Source of the DNA: Ichthyophthirius multifiliis
Taxonomy: Eukaryota > Ciliophora > Oligohymenophorea > Hymenostomatida
Assembly: GCF_000220395.1 (NCBI RefSeq)
Contig: NW_004085956.1
Span: forward strand, 1 to 53,422
Length of the DNA: 53,422 nucleotides
Direction: 5' to 3'
Shown here piece by piece: positions 22,581 through 34,242 of this stretch. Within the stretch, counting starts at the first letter, position 1, and each line of letters opens with the position of its first letter. Made by a program: the position numbers and the translations under genes. Below the pieces are notes generated by a model. That model ran no database searches and was not told where the DNA came from. It worked only from the letters and a program-made list of their open reading frames with translations.

Positions 22581-24555
22581 TATAATAATAATATATCCTA
22601 TAATATTAATATCCCATTTAATAAATCCGAAAGTAATCAGTAAAGCCAAACTAATAATATACATAAGAATAGTTATAACGAATACCCGAACCAGGCTATA
22701 TTCTTGATACATCATATCCAACTGAACAAGACATAGAAGAGAGCAATTACATACGCAATATGATAAAAAGATATTTTTGTAATCCTGAACAAGAAAGAAT
22801 GAAAGAACAGCAAGTATAAAAAATTGACTCCATAATACAAAAATGGATGTTCAATATAAATGTTGACGAAAGAAAAATAGTTGAATCATTGGCACATAAA
22901 GTAAAAAAATAAAAAATAAAAAATAAACAAAATAAATATAGTATACAGCAAAACTATTACCTTTTGGAAGTTATTATTTAGGAGTAGCTTCAGTAGACGC
23001 AGATATAGATTTAGTATGTATAGCTCCTAATTTTGTGGAAAGAGAAAAGCATTTTTATAATCAATTATATAATTTAATTAGAGACCAGGAAGGGGTTTAA
23101 TATATTGAAAAAGTTACAGATGCAAAAGTTCCAATTATTTCTTTTATCATAAATGAGCTTCCAATAGATATATCTTTTGCTCAATTAGACACCGAAACCC
23201 TTCCAGAAGATATAGAAAAGGGAATACCAGATAAACATTTAAAAAGCATGGATTAAAAAGACATAAAAAGTATTAATGGATTTCGTTCTAATCAAGCTAT
23301 ATTAGAGTATGTGAGCGAAAAAAACCCGAACCCTGAGATAGCAAAATCCAGATTTAAAGATGCTTTAAAAGTGATTAAAATATGGGCTAGACATAATGGT
23401 ATTTATGATAATAGACTTGGTTTTTTGAGTGGAATTAGTCTTGCGATTATGTTGGCTAAAATTTTGTAATTGTTTCCGAATTTGGAAGTAAATGGAATAA
23501 TTAAATAGTTTTTTTAAACTTTTGCTTCAAGATGGGATTGGAAAAAAATGGATGTGTAACTTGGCAGTAGAAGCGAAGAAATGAAAGTACAAATGTAAAG
23601 TTAATAAAGAAAATGCATGCATATTATTACTCCAGCTTACCCAGAATATAATACGACTGATAGAGTTAAAATGATTAATTTTAATATTATTGTTGCAAAA
23701 TTAATGTAATCTTTAATAAAAGATATATAATAATATAAAAAAATAAATATATAAATATATAAATATATAAATATATAAATATACATATATATTTTTTTAT
23801 ATATATAAAAATATTATATATTAATGATTTATTTCTTTTAATAAAATAAGTGCATCAAATGACTATATTTAAAATTAAAAAAATATTGTTTGGGAAAAAA
23901 TAGTTGAAAAAGAAAACTTTATAAATCATTATAAACTTTTTATTGAAATAGATTTGATTTAAAATAAAAAAGGAGAAATAGGTTAATTTATAGCTTAAAA
24001 AAAATATTTTGCCTTACGACTTTTAAATTTGTTTGATTAATTAAAAGGTATTGAATATGATCCTGAAAAAATTGAAGTCAGGCCTTGGCCTATTTTCTTT
24101 GATAAAAAAGATCCCGATTATCCTTATTGTGCTGCCTTTTTAATTGGATTAAAAAACAAAATGCATCAGCCTGTTTAATATAGTCTTTAAGAATGGATTG
24201 TTGGATTTGCTAAATAATTGATTAATAATTAAAAATATTAGTAATTTATATAGTTTTTAATTTATAATTTTTATTTTTTTAGAATGGTCAATTATATGGT
24301 TAGAATTTTCTAAATAAAAAGAGAAGATTTAAATGATATAGATTACGACGAACATTATCAAACTGAAGAAAAATAATTTAAAATAGAAAGCTAAATTTTA
24401 TAATAACAATAAAATAATGTAAATAAAAGGAATTTAGAGATTTTAAACAATAATGGATAATAGTAATTATATGAAAAAATAGGAAAAAAAAAATTAAAAC
24501 GTAAGAAGAAAAAGACAAAAAAGATGAAGAAGATAATTTAGATGACTTTTTGTGA
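22466..24555 (+). CDS. PAP: Poly(A) polymerase (canonical nuclear PAP)
   Basis: Plus-strand gene, ATG 22466-22468 to TGA 24553-24555, introns at 22901-22941, 23706-23850 and 24241-24282. The N-terminus is MNAPSMIYQE followed by a poly-Gln tract from (TAA)n. The nucleotidyltransferase core follows: LLPFGSYYLGVASVDADIDL (the GS...DxD motif with two catalytic Asp), PIDISFAQLDTETLPED (third catalytic Asp), INGFRSNQAILEYV, FKDALKVIKIWARHNGIY, LGFLSGISLAIMLA, SRWDWKKMD and MHIITPAYPEYNTTDRV. The RNA-binding C-terminal part has VWEKIVEKENFINHY and the basic, Gln-rich tail. This is the enzyme that adds poly(A) to mRNA 3' ends. Removing the introns leaves a length one base short of a multiple of three; adding one A to the A10 run at 24484-24493 gives an acidic end KDEEDNLDDFL, so a homopolymer error near the C-terminus is likely. 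Confidence 0.95.
22528..22580 (+). repeat. (TAA)n microsatellite encoding poly-Gln
   Basis: Roughly 17 TAA units in the coding phase of the poly(A) polymerase gene, each read as Gln in this code. The reverse strand gives an isoleucine-rich shadow reading. Confidence 0.9.
23742..23783 (+). repeat. 8-bp tandem repeat inside an intron
   Basis: Consecutive copies of the eight-base unit taaatata occur in the 145-nt intron of the poly(A) polymerase gene, the longest intron recognised in that gene. Repeat expansion may account for the unusual intron length. Confidence 0.8.
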
Positions 24556-24826
24556 AAATAATTAATAAAAATAAATATATATATATATATATTCTTATTA
24601 TTGTATTATAAAAAGAAATTTTATTATACATTTTATTAAATTTATATAATATTAAATGTTTTATTTATAAATAAATAAAAAAAAAAATATTAATTTTATA
24701 TTATAAATAAAATAAATAAATTAAAAATAGCATTTAAAAATAATTTTTAACAAAAATAAAAATAAATATATATAAAATATTATTATAATAAAAATATTAT
24801 AATAAAATAATAATAAAATTAAAAAA

Positions 24827-24871
<45 letters not shown>

Positions 24872-24900
24872 TATTTAATTTAAAATTATACATTTTTTTT
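24556..24900. other. Convergent intergenic region with (AAT)n microsatellite
   Basis: Lies between two gene ends that face each other, so it should contain both 3' untranslated regions. It holds a TA run near 24573-24590 and an (AAT)n array at about 24829-24871. No gene seen. Confidence 0.65.
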
Positions 24901-26086
24901 TCAATTAAAATTTCTATTTGTATTTAATGTTTGTTTCATTCTATTTAATATCTACTTTATATCCTATAACTACTTTTTATATTAAGAAGTTATATTTTAC
25001 ATTTCAGTATCACTACAAATAATTTTTATTTCTTTATCATCATTAGGATGTAAATAATTTCCTTAATTCAACTATTATTCTTGGTCTACTTTTTCTAAAA
25101 ATAAAATAATATAATATCGTCAAAAAGAATTATAAATATAATAATACTTTCGATTTGTTTAATAATTTTATTGAAATATTTTTCAAAATTTTCATTGTTT
25201 TCTTTTTTGCTTTTATTTTAAAAATTATATTGTTAAAAAAAGAATATATAAATAAAAAAACATTTAATTTTTTATTAATTTGTTATTAACTTAAGTATTA
25301 TTATTTTTATTATGTTATTAATTTTATTGATTAAAACTTATTTTTTAATAAGTTTTGGTTAAAGGTGCTAATTTATGAGAAAGTTAATTTTTTAATACCA
25401 AACTATATTTAGGATCATAAATGCCTACAGGAGGTAAAAAAAATTATTTATTTTATTTAATTATTTTTTATTTTGATTTCTATTAACTAAATTAATTAGA
25501 ATGCAATTATTTTTATTCTTAAATTTTTATAATATCAGTACTGTAAAATTTCTTAAATTTATTTTATTTTATATTTTATTAAAGGTTTTTATTCTTTTAA
25601 GATAGTTTTACAATAAAATTAGAATATTTATCCTATATATTTTCCATTAGAGTTTGTTAATGTTATTAATATTCACTTATATCTGTAAAAAACGGGTTTC
25701 GATCTTTAATTGAAATCGGAATTATTGAATGTTTAGTTCTCACTATCTATGAATTATTTATTCCTAATGGGTTTTTAAACAATCTATTTTAAAACCTTTC
25801 AATTTTTTAATTATTTCTTTCTTATTATCCCTTTAATTTAATATTTATTTAAATATTTTTATTTATTTTCTACATTTTTTATTAGATTTCCTAAAGAATC
25901 TCTTTCATTTTAAAAAGGTTTGAATTAATTTTCGTTATATTTTCTTTATGTTCTTTCATAATTATTGGTCAATTAACTGCTCTATTTTTATGAAATATTT
26001 TAATAATTAACATCTTCTTGGTCTTTATTTTTTAAAAATTAATTTAATATTTCTCTCTTATTATTATAATTTGAATATAAGGACAT
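24901..26086 (-). CDS. Unrecognised Asn/Gln/Lys-rich protein with a PPVG-Y motif
   Basis: Minus-strand, several short exons; ATG 26084-26086 (MSLYSNYNNKREILNQ) to TGA 24901-24903. Coding-like stretches in order include NKDQEDVNYQNISQ, NPLGINNSQIVRTKHSIIPI, IKDRNPFFTDISEY, PPVGIYDPKYSLVLKN, LSHKLAPLTKTYQK, NYLHPNDDKEIKIICS and MKQTLNTNRNFN at the end. PPVGIYDPKYSLV resembles the short P-x-x-G-x-Y-x-P repeats seen in ciliary and sperm-tail proteins (STPG type), but only one copy is visible. Introns are short, and their exact borders in the 25100-25600 part are uncertain. No function can be assigned. Confidence 0.6.
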
Positions 26087-26234
26087 TTTTTTACTAATTT
26101 AAAAATATATAATAATTAAATATAACAGAAAATACAAAAAACAAAAAAATTAAATAATTTTTTGTAGACTTATTAATAATTTAATTATTATCATAAATAA
26201 AATTATTTTTAAGGAATAAATAAATAAAAATATT

Positions 26235-26991
26235 TCATTTTAATATTTAATTGATACACATTTTATATAAATTAGGGAAATAATCTCTTAAAACCTAAGA
26301 TTTAATATCCCCTTTATCAGCATTAATATTTAAATTTCCATATAAATTAGCTAAATAGTCAATTTCTTACTTTGGCATTTCAAATTCGAATTAAAGTTTG
26401 AAATTATCAATTTATATTTGAAATTTGTCTAAATCTTTTGAACTTCCCCACCATTAATCTACTTATTTTAGCTCGTTTTCTTTTAAAGTTTCTAATATTT
26501 AAATTAACTTTATTAATAATGAAAAAGCTTCCTAAAGAGTTTAAATTTAACAATTTTATTATTAAAGATATTTTATTAAATATTATTCCAAATTATTTTT
26601 ATAATTAATTGTTAGGTTTTCAAAAAGAATTTCATTTGAATTATTTTATTGAATTTTTTATTTTTCAATATTTTCGGTTAGTTTTTTTATACCAATTTTT
26701 AATTTCTCCTTTTCACTTATCATTAAGGACTACATTATTATCTAAAATGTATCTTTTTATCCTTTCCACATATTTTAATATATTCATTTAGATCTTTTGA
26801 TTATAAAAAAATTATTTTTTCGTTAAAATTCATTTATTATATTCGCTTTAATTAAAATTACTCAAACTTAGTTGCTATATTTTATAATTAAATTTTTGAA
26901 AAAAATAAATTTTACTTCGATCTATATTATTCTAACAATTCAGTTCTTCTTTTGAGTCTGGTCTTTTAATATCTGAAGTACAAGATCCCAT
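26235..26991 (-). CDS. Unrecognised protein with N-terminal MGSC lipidation motif
   Basis: Minus-strand gene, ATG 26989-26991 to TGA 26235-26237. The protein starts MGSCTSDIKRPDSKEELN: glycine 2 and cysteine 4 are the pattern of dual N-myristoylation and palmitoylation, so membrane anchoring is likely. The C-terminal 150 residues are one clean frame of helical, Gln/Glu/Lys-rich sequence (KLKIGIKKLTENIEKQ, LQEAFSLLIKLIQILETL, VDQWWGSSKDLDKF, FEMPKQEIDYLANLYGN). The join between the N-terminal exon and this frame, near 26690-26800, is not settled; one or two short introns are probable. No family was recognised. Confidence 0.6.
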
Positions 26992-27888
26992 TTTTTGGTT
27001 TTTGTTAGTAATTTTATTACTTTTTTTAAGAATTAAATGTGGTTTATTTTGTTTTAAGTATTTTATTTTTAATTAAAATTAAGTGATTAATTTAATAAAT
27101 AGTACTAAGTTATAAAATTTAATGATAATAATGATATTACATAATTTTTGTTTTTGTTTTTTTTATTTATTTTAAAACAATAAAAATTTTAATTAAGTAA
27201 ATAAGATTTGAAAATTAAATATTATATAAATAATAAATTTATCTTAAAATATATAAGATTTTAACTAAAAATTAATAAAAATAACTTTTTTGAAAATTTA
27301 CTTTTTTTATATTTAAAAATAATCATTTCTTTCTTTGTATAAAAATCAAAGCAATAAATATAATTTTAAATAAAATTTATTCGAATATATTCATTTTTAT
27401 GATATATTGTTTTTTATAAGTACAAGTTAATATATTTATTTATTATATTTAATTCTATTTGGTTACATTTTTTTTATTATAAATTTTATTTTTAATATTA
27501 GTTAATTTAATATAATAAATAATAATAAAAGCTTAAATTTATATTTATTTATATATTAATTAAAATATAATAAAATTTTATATTATAAACATAAACTTAT
27601 ATATATATAATAAAATTAAACATAAACTTTTTATTAATACAAATATTTAGAAGTAAAAATAGTATTTTTAATTTTTAATAATAAATTTAAATAAATAAAT
27701 ATTTTATTCGTTTTTGTTTTTTAAATTTTTTTATTCATTATTATTTTTTTATTTTTTTTACGTTTCTTAAATATATATATAAATATATTTTCTTTCTTTT
27801 ATATTAATTAAAATATATATATATATAAAAAAAAAATTATATTAAAAAAAATAATAGCAATAATAAAATAAATAATAAAATAATATAT
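26992..27888. other. Divergent intergenic region
   Basis: About 900 bases between two gene starts on opposite strands, so it should carry both promoters. T-rich on the left, A/T mixed on the right, with a TA run near 27810-27830. Nothing else seen. Confidence 0.55.
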
Positions 27889-30590
27889 ATGTTTTCAGAT
27901 TTTGCATTATTTATTACTATATTAGTTCTTGCTTTTCTTGGATTAATATACACACTAACAATAACATTAGTTTATGTAAAAAAAATATAAAAATAAAATA
28001 AAAAACCAAAATCATAAAATTAAAAGAAAATAAATACAAAAGTAGCAGTATGATTATAATAAAAACGTCGAATAAGAAGCATTATTTTCCGAATATTCTA
28101 ACATAAATATAAAAAAATAATAAGCATAATATTATTAAGGACATAACGGATCACATAAATAAAGCTACAACAGAATTATATTATAATCAAACAATTTTAA
28201 TGACATATTTTTTCTTTAATTTTCGCCGCTATATTCTTAAGTTGGCTTTCTGCAATTGAATATAATCCTCTTTTAATATTTGCTTTCGGTTTAGGATGTA
28301 TTTGTGTAGCATTGAACACATACGTAACTTTAAAAATCTCCTTAGCAACAATAGCTAAGATTGTTATCCTTAATAAAAGTGATAATATTTATGCTTTTGG
28401 ATATTTATCAGCCACTTCAATCACTGTGTTTGTAGTTTCTACTATTCTAATATTTTTTTCAGTTGTAATATATTCATTTTCCTGTAAAAAACAAAAAAAC
28501 AAAAAATTAATGTTTTTATTAATAACAAAAATATTTCCTATTTTCTTATATTTTTTTTTATATAATTTTTATAATATAATAAAAAAAAGATTTTGTCATA
28601 ATAGATAATACTTTAGAAGAAAACTAAGGTCTTTTTTTATCAGTTTTAGGTTTTGGAGTTGGAAGTAAATAAAAAAAAAGCGAAAAAATATACAAATAAA
28701 AAAAAAAGATGCCTGCGCATCATTATTCTACCGAGAAGTTGGAAGTATAAGTAGTAAAGGAATTTTAATCGGCGGTGATTTAATAATCCGATCAAATTAC
28801 AGCAACGATGAATAGAATAGAATAAAAATGAATTTGGACATGGCTAATATAATATGTAATATATATACTAACAATATAGTCTCTATATTAGATTTTTAGA
28901 CTGTGTTTACAGGATTTGTATGCGCATATTTATTAGTAATATCCGGTTGTTAAGAAATTAACGAATAATACTAAGGAACATATTATATGCCTTTATTTTT
29001 CTTGGCTTTGAATTTAATTATTGCTGGTTTAGTTTCTTTAATAAGTTTAAAACCATTAGATAATGAAGTTGGAATAGCTACATAGATAGCAAAATCAATT
29101 AAAATCTAAATCTTAATTTGTAATGGAATTTCTATGCTTTTCTTTTTATTTTTTACTATATTTTTAATGCCTTAATAATTCTCTATAGGCGAAAAAAAAC
29201 AACATACTTTTTCACACCTAGATATTTCCAGAGCTGATGCCATCTGGTCTTTAATTACAGGACTTTTCGCCTAAGGATTTTTTTTAATTTATGCTGAATA
29301 TATGACTTCCCATTATCATAAACCAGTAAGGACTTTAGCCAAAAAAGAAGACGATGACAATAATTAAAAATAAATGTATGCTTTTACAATACTATAGGCT
29401 TAGTATTAGGCTAATATTAGTATTTTCTTTGCATTTTTGTATTTCTGTTTTGTATGTCTTATTGGTTATTTGCTGGCTGGATTTTTCGGTATTGCTTGCT
29501 GTGCTATGGGTTTAATTACTGGACCTTTTTGCCTTATTTCGATTAATATTTTTGCAGGTTTTACTTCTGAAGCTTTCGCTATGTCAGCTGTAGGATGCGT
29601 TTTTAACGAGGTGAGAAATAAGGTTTATTAATTAGCCTGGACTACTAAGAATTATAGTATATTCCCTCAAATAATAGTTGCTGTAGGAATTCTTCTTGCA
29701 AACTTAATAAGTGCAGGGGCTTCCCTTATTATTACTTAAGAAGAAGAAGTCTATATTTGGGATGCCTATGGACTTTTTGGTTTACTTATAGGTGGTTCGA
29801 TTATTTATTTAATCAAAGGAACTTCTACACTAGGAGTTAAAGATGTAGCTGAAAATTTAGTAAAAATAAAAAAATATTAAAATAAATAACAATCTAAAAA
29901 TATATATAGAAAAATAATTACGATAATGCTCCTTTTTAAGGGGATGATTCAAATTTAAGGAAAGTTTAAACTTTAGTTTATTCTTAATATAATAATGCCA
30001 TTTATAAGGCTTCTTTTAACATAGGAATAGTAATTTTTATTTATTTAAAACAAAAGATACATATATATATATATGTGTAAATAAATTAATAATATATATA
30101 GGGTTTATTCAATATTGCATTTATTGGTTTACTATTAGGCTCTAAAGCATTAATAGCATTTTTATTAGGGATGAATCTTGTAGGAATATATTTAGCCTTC
30201 AGTTCTTTAATTATAGGTTATAGTACTAAAAATGCTCGTGAATATAATCGTAATGTAGGAGAATTAACATAAGGAGATGAGGTTCCTATACAAACAGATA
30301 TAGCAAATACTGCAATTGAGAATGTTCCAGGAACTTCTCTTGTTATTTATTTGATTTTCTTTTCTTTGGTTATATTATTAGGATCTAAGCATTGGGCTTA
30401 ATATGGATTCTTTAGAAAATGGGCTGATGTAGACTAAAATCTATAATTTATTGCTGATTCTACAACTGGATGGACAGCTGCACCTTTATCAGGTTTAGAA
30501 AAAACAATTGAAAATATGTAAAAAAGTATGCGAAATGTTTTTGATGGAGAATAATAAGACAATTAATAAGATAAATCATTTTTTTATTGA
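27889..30590 (+). CDS. Membrane proton-pyrophosphatase-like protein lacking the catalytic motifs (putative pseudoenzyme)
   Basis: Plus-strand gene, ATG 27889-27891 (MFSDFALFITILVLAF) to TGA 30588-30590, with five introns (28042-28076, 28484-28604, 28665-28708, 29860-29909, 30030-30101), giving about 792 residues, the usual M-PPase length, with many membrane helices. The order of M-PPase landmarks is kept: IKDITDHINKATTELYYNQT (pre-helix), FLSWLSAIEYN, LGFGVGNACASLFYREVGS, AEYMTSHYHKPVRTLA, LLAGFFGIACCAMGL, FNEVRNKVYQLAWTT, GLLLGSKALIAFLLG and a final TAIENVPGTSLVIYL. But the substrate motifs are replaced: the K-AADVGADLVG / DDPRNPA / DNVGDNVGD region reads SSKGILIGGDLII, SNDEQNRI, LDMANIICN; DAYGPIADNAGG reads NIFAGFTSEAFA; GDTVGDPFKDTSGPS reads TDIANTAIENVPGTS. 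It therefore should not hydrolyse pyrophosphate. One extra T in the run 28208-28213 shifts the frame and is probably an error, since the spliced length is one over a multiple of three. Confidence 0.85.
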
Positions 30591-30727
30591 AAAAAATAAA
30601 TAAATATATATATTATATTATATTTATTTATTTTTTTTACTAAAAAAAAAAAAAAAAACATTATTTTAATTTTTATTTTTTCATAAAAAAATATATATTT
30701 AATTTTTTAATAAAAAAACAAAAAAAT

Positions 30728-31402
30728 ATGACTGAATAAAGAGAAATAGGGGAAGAAATAAACTCATAAAATGAATTAACAGAAGAAGATGAAGAAAGCG
30801 AGCAAGAAAATAAGGAAAACTAAAACGGTAAAGAGAATAAAGTCGAATAAGTGCAAAAGAAAAAGCGAAAAATATAGCTAAAAAGGTTTAAACCGCTTGA
30901 TTTATAAAATTAATAAATAGGAATTAAATTTTTATATGAAAATATACAAAAAGCGAATATAAATAATAAGAAATACGATGATGCAAAAAATCTAAATAAT
31001 CTTATTAATTATTATAAAGAATGGCATTTTTATTTTATGCCTAATTATTCATTTGAGTATTTCCTTTAAAGATGTAATAAATTTGGCGCACTTCCTTCAA
31101 ATAAAGTTTATATGTAAAACGTAAGAAAAATACATAAAGGAGATATGGATTGGAAAGACCTTATTTTAGATAATACAGAAAACGAAAAAAACAATTTAGA
31201 AAATACTTAATAATAACAAACTTAAGTAGATAATACTCAAAATAATTAAGATTTGACTTAAAATAATTAATATAATACATAAAATAACACACAGAAAATA
31301 TAAGAAGAAGAAGAAGAAGATATTGAAAAATAAATATAATTTTATAATTAATAATTAGATGAGCTTAAAAATGAAAGCATTGATGAAGATTACCTAAAAT
31401 GA
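30728..31402 (+). CDS. TIPIN: TIPIN/Swi3/Csm3 replication fork protection subunit
   Basis: Intronless plus-strand gene of 224 residues, ATG 30728-30730 to TGA 31400-31402. After an acidic N-terminus (MTEQREIGEEINSQNEL...) comes the Swi3 domain: KPLDLQNQQIGIKFLYENIQ, DAKNLNNLINYYKEWHFYF, MPNYSFEYFLQRCNKFGALP, NVRKIHKGDMDW. This matches the family pattern L-x-x-x-R/Q-G-I-P/K-x-L, L-x-x-L-x-x-Y/F-x-x-W-x-x-x-L/F-x-P and F-E-D/Y-F-L/I. In the family, TIPIN binds Timeless/Tof1 and protects stalled replication forks. The tail is a Gln/Asn/Glu-rich stretch typical of this genome. The gene lies 140 bases after the preceding stop on the same strand, but with its own start and no sign of co-transcription. 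Confidence 0.88.
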
Positions 31403-31594
31403 AATAAGATTATTAATATATTTTAGAATAAAATTAATTTTTTTATATATAAGAATAAATATATATTTTTTCAAACAAAAAATTTGCGCATTTTTTTATT
31501 TATTTTTTTACATTCAAAAAATTTTTTTTTATCAAAAAATTATAATTTTTCTATTTTATTTTATTTTTTTAAAACAAAAAAATAAGAAAAAATT

Positions 31595-32458
31595 ATGTAA
31601 TAATAATAAAAGGCTTTTAAAGCTATAAAAGGAATACAGAAATCATAAAATTCACTAATCCAATAAGAAATACCACAAAATAACATTAGCTTAGTATTTT
31701 AAAATAGGTATTCATATTCACCTATAAAGCCAATAAATAATTAAGCAAAAAAACTATTAACATATACGCCTTAAAGCATAAAACCAAAAAAAATATATAC
31801 AGATCATACTTTAAGTACAAAAAAGTAGATAAATAATCAAAAGGTAATTTATTTATGATATCTTTATATATATAAAAAGATATTAAATATTTCACAAACA
31901 CCTTCAAATTAATTTTCTGATAAACAAAAATTAAGTGATAAAGTTGAGACACCTTAATTTTTATAAGATAATAAAGTAAGTATTATTTCTTTAAATTTAA
32001 TTATGTATTTTTTTTATTTTTTTAGGAAAACATAATTATATAAACAAGTAATTTTGCTTAAAACAATTCCTAAAAATTTTAAAAAGATCACAATTAAAAT
32101 GATAATTTAATGTCTTTTGGAAATTTTAACTTAATTTTATAAAAGAAAAAGAGCTTTTAAAAATATGAAAATTAATAAATTGAATCAAAAATAGAAAACG
32201 TTAAAAAAACAATTGATATTTTAGAATAAAAAATGCTTAATAATAATGTCTTTTAGGCTATTTCTTTACAAAAAGAGACATAAAGATCTAGATCTAGAGA
32301 AAATAAATCAAGTTTAAATAATATGTAATATAAAACTAATTTTCCAATACAAAAAATAGTAATTTTTTAAATAGTTAAAAAAAAAAATTAAATTTATTTT
32401 ATTATTTTGGAAAAAAAAAAAAAAAAAAAAATAGATTTTTATAAAAAAAAAAAATTGA
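31595..32458 (+). CDS. Unrecognised Gln/Asn/Lys-rich protein
   Basis: Plus-strand gene starting at ATG 31595-31597 (MQQQQKAFKAIKGIQKSQ). Exon 1 runs to about 31842; one intron follows, another lies at about 31976-32024. Coding-like stretches include YSYSPIKPINNQAKKLL, LSDKVETPQFLQDNKENI, SQKFQKDHNQNDNLMSFGNF, KTIDILEQKMLNNNVFQAIS and LQKETQRSRSRENKSSLN, a basic Ser/Arg patch. The 3' end is not certain: after about 32360 the sequence becomes A-run rich, and the first suitable TGA is at 32456-32458. A short coiled coil is likely. No known domain was recognised. Confidence 0.55.
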
Positions 32459-32603
32459 ATTTAAAAAAAAAAAATAAAAATATATAGATTTTTTGTTTGT
32501 TTAAAAAAAAAAAAAAAAAAACTACAAAAATAAAAAATCAATTCATTATATATATTTTATATATATTTATATAGAAAAAAAAATAATAAATAATAATATT
32601 ATC

Positions 32604-33929
32604 TCAACCAACATAATTATGATCTTCCTATATTAATTTAAAAATATAAAAAAATAAAAAATATAAAAATTACATCAGCCTAAGTATTTAATGGAGTATC
32701 ACTAACTTAAAACTTAGCTCCTTATGTTGTATGATTTTCATATTTTTAGGGATTATGAGGAGGTTTTATTGCAGATTCTACTACTTTTCCTTATAAAGCG
32801 TTTCTTAATTCTACTAAATCTAAAGCTTCTCTTTCTACATCTTATTCACTTTATTCTTCATTATTATTATTTTCTTATACTGGAAGATCTTCTTTAGTGA
32901 ACCTAGTTTATTAAATAATTATTAAAAAAAAAAAAACCTTACAAATTTTCCCCTTATAAATTCCAAGGTCCAATATTTTTAGTAATGCAATCATTACTTT
33001 TTCCTCCTAAGAAATTAGGTATATTATCTTAATCGACCTAAAAAGAAAAATATAAATAAAACAAAACAAAAAAAGCATATACAATTTCAAATAATTTATC
33101 TTTATATCCACTTCCAATGATAGTTATTTTTTTTCTAGTCTACTCATCAATTTAAGGTTTTATATTATTCCAAATGGCTTCAAAAAGCATAGGAGAGTTC
33201 ACAATAAGCAATTAACCTAAAACTTCAGGATAATAATCTTATGCAATTTTTATATATTTAGAAACAAATCCATATATTTATTTAGACAGAATATTCATAT
33301 TGAATCCTTTCATATCTAAAATTACTAATAATTATTTACCTTTAGTATAAGGCAATACTTTCTTCATTAGAGCTTCTAGTTATTATATCTTGTAGTTCAA
33401 AAGTCTTTCTTCGGATGTTACTTAAAATAATTAAGATAGTTTTAATAAACCTAATCTTTCAATATATATAGGATTATCCTTTTTTTATATTTATTTATTA
33501 AAAATATAAATAGTTTTTTATTTTTTTATACACTTTTGTCTGTATGGTGAAAACCATGTGGATAATAATTTAATACTTCATTTAATTCGTTATATTAAAA
33601 TTTCTTGTTATTTTTTATTTATATATATAGTTTTTTTATTTTTTACAAGTAAAGAATCAACTTAAGATTTTTATCTCCATTAAAGATATTCACTAATATG
33701 CTTTTTGCATACTTCTAAATTATATTTGGATGCTTTTGAAAAGCGAATTAATGTTAATTCATCTATTTCTGTATTAGAATTTTGTTAATCTTTTAAAAAT
33801 TATTTTAAATTGTGTAGTTCTTTTTAGAAAATTTCTATCTATTAGACACTTAGAATTTTTAATATAAAAATAAATATATTAGTCTTAATTTGAATTATTT
33901 TTATTATTTTACTTGACTTGATTATCCAT
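32604..33929 (-). CDS. SEC14 / CRAL-TRIO lipid-transfer protein
   Basis: Minus-strand gene with several introns, ATG 33927-33929 (MDNQVKQNNKN...) to TGA 32604-32606. The CRAL-TRIO N-terminal region is clear: LTLIRFSKASKYNLEVCKK then HISEYLQWRQKSQVDSLL. The lipid-binding domain follows: PYTKGKQLLVILDMKGFNMN, SKYIKIAQDYYPEVLGQLLI, VNSPMLFEAIWNNIKPQID, KITIIGSGYKDKL and QVDQDNIPNFLGGKS, the last matching the LP-x-x-xGG end of SEC14 proteins. The C-terminal extension (VQENNNEEQSEQDVEREA...) is acidic and ends in an EDHNYVG tail. SEC14-family proteins exchange phosphatidylinositol and other lipids between membranes. The ligand cannot be told here. Confidence 0.9.
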
Positions 33930-34242
33930 TTTTTATTTATTTTTTTAATAAGATTTTTTTTATTATATTTTTTGAATTATTAAATATGTTATATTTTTAT
34001 TTTTTTTGTTCTCTAATATTAAAAATATTTAAATTCTTTTTATTTTTTTTATTATATTATACATAATTAGAGAAAAAACAATAAATAAATTTAAAAATTA
34101 ATAATAAAAAAATATAAATAATAAAATAATTATTTTGTTTAGGTATATATATAATATATATATACATATACATATATATTTATTTGATTTTATTACTTTT
34201 TAATTTTAAAAAATAAATAAAAGAAAATATAAAAATATATTA
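33930..34242. other. Short divergent intergenic region
   Basis: About 310 bases between divergent SEC14-like and SAS-6 genes, which must carry both promoters. T-rich left half, A-rich right half, with a TA run at about 34143-34180. No other feature. Confidence 0.6.

Noticed and set aside
22521-22721. Minus-strand frame with poly-Ile
   Set aside because: Shadow of the (TAA)n poly-Gln tract in the poly(A) polymerase gene on the plus strand.
22466-26991. Operon-like arrangement of neighbouring same-strand genes
   Set aside because: Genes have separate starts, introns and AT-rich gaps of 100 bases or more, with unrelated functions.
28665-28708. Frameshift at an A10 run in the pyrophosphatase-like gene
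   Set aside because: A clean 44-nt GT...AG intron restores the frame and gives LGFGVGNACASLF, matching the family, so no frameshift is needed here.
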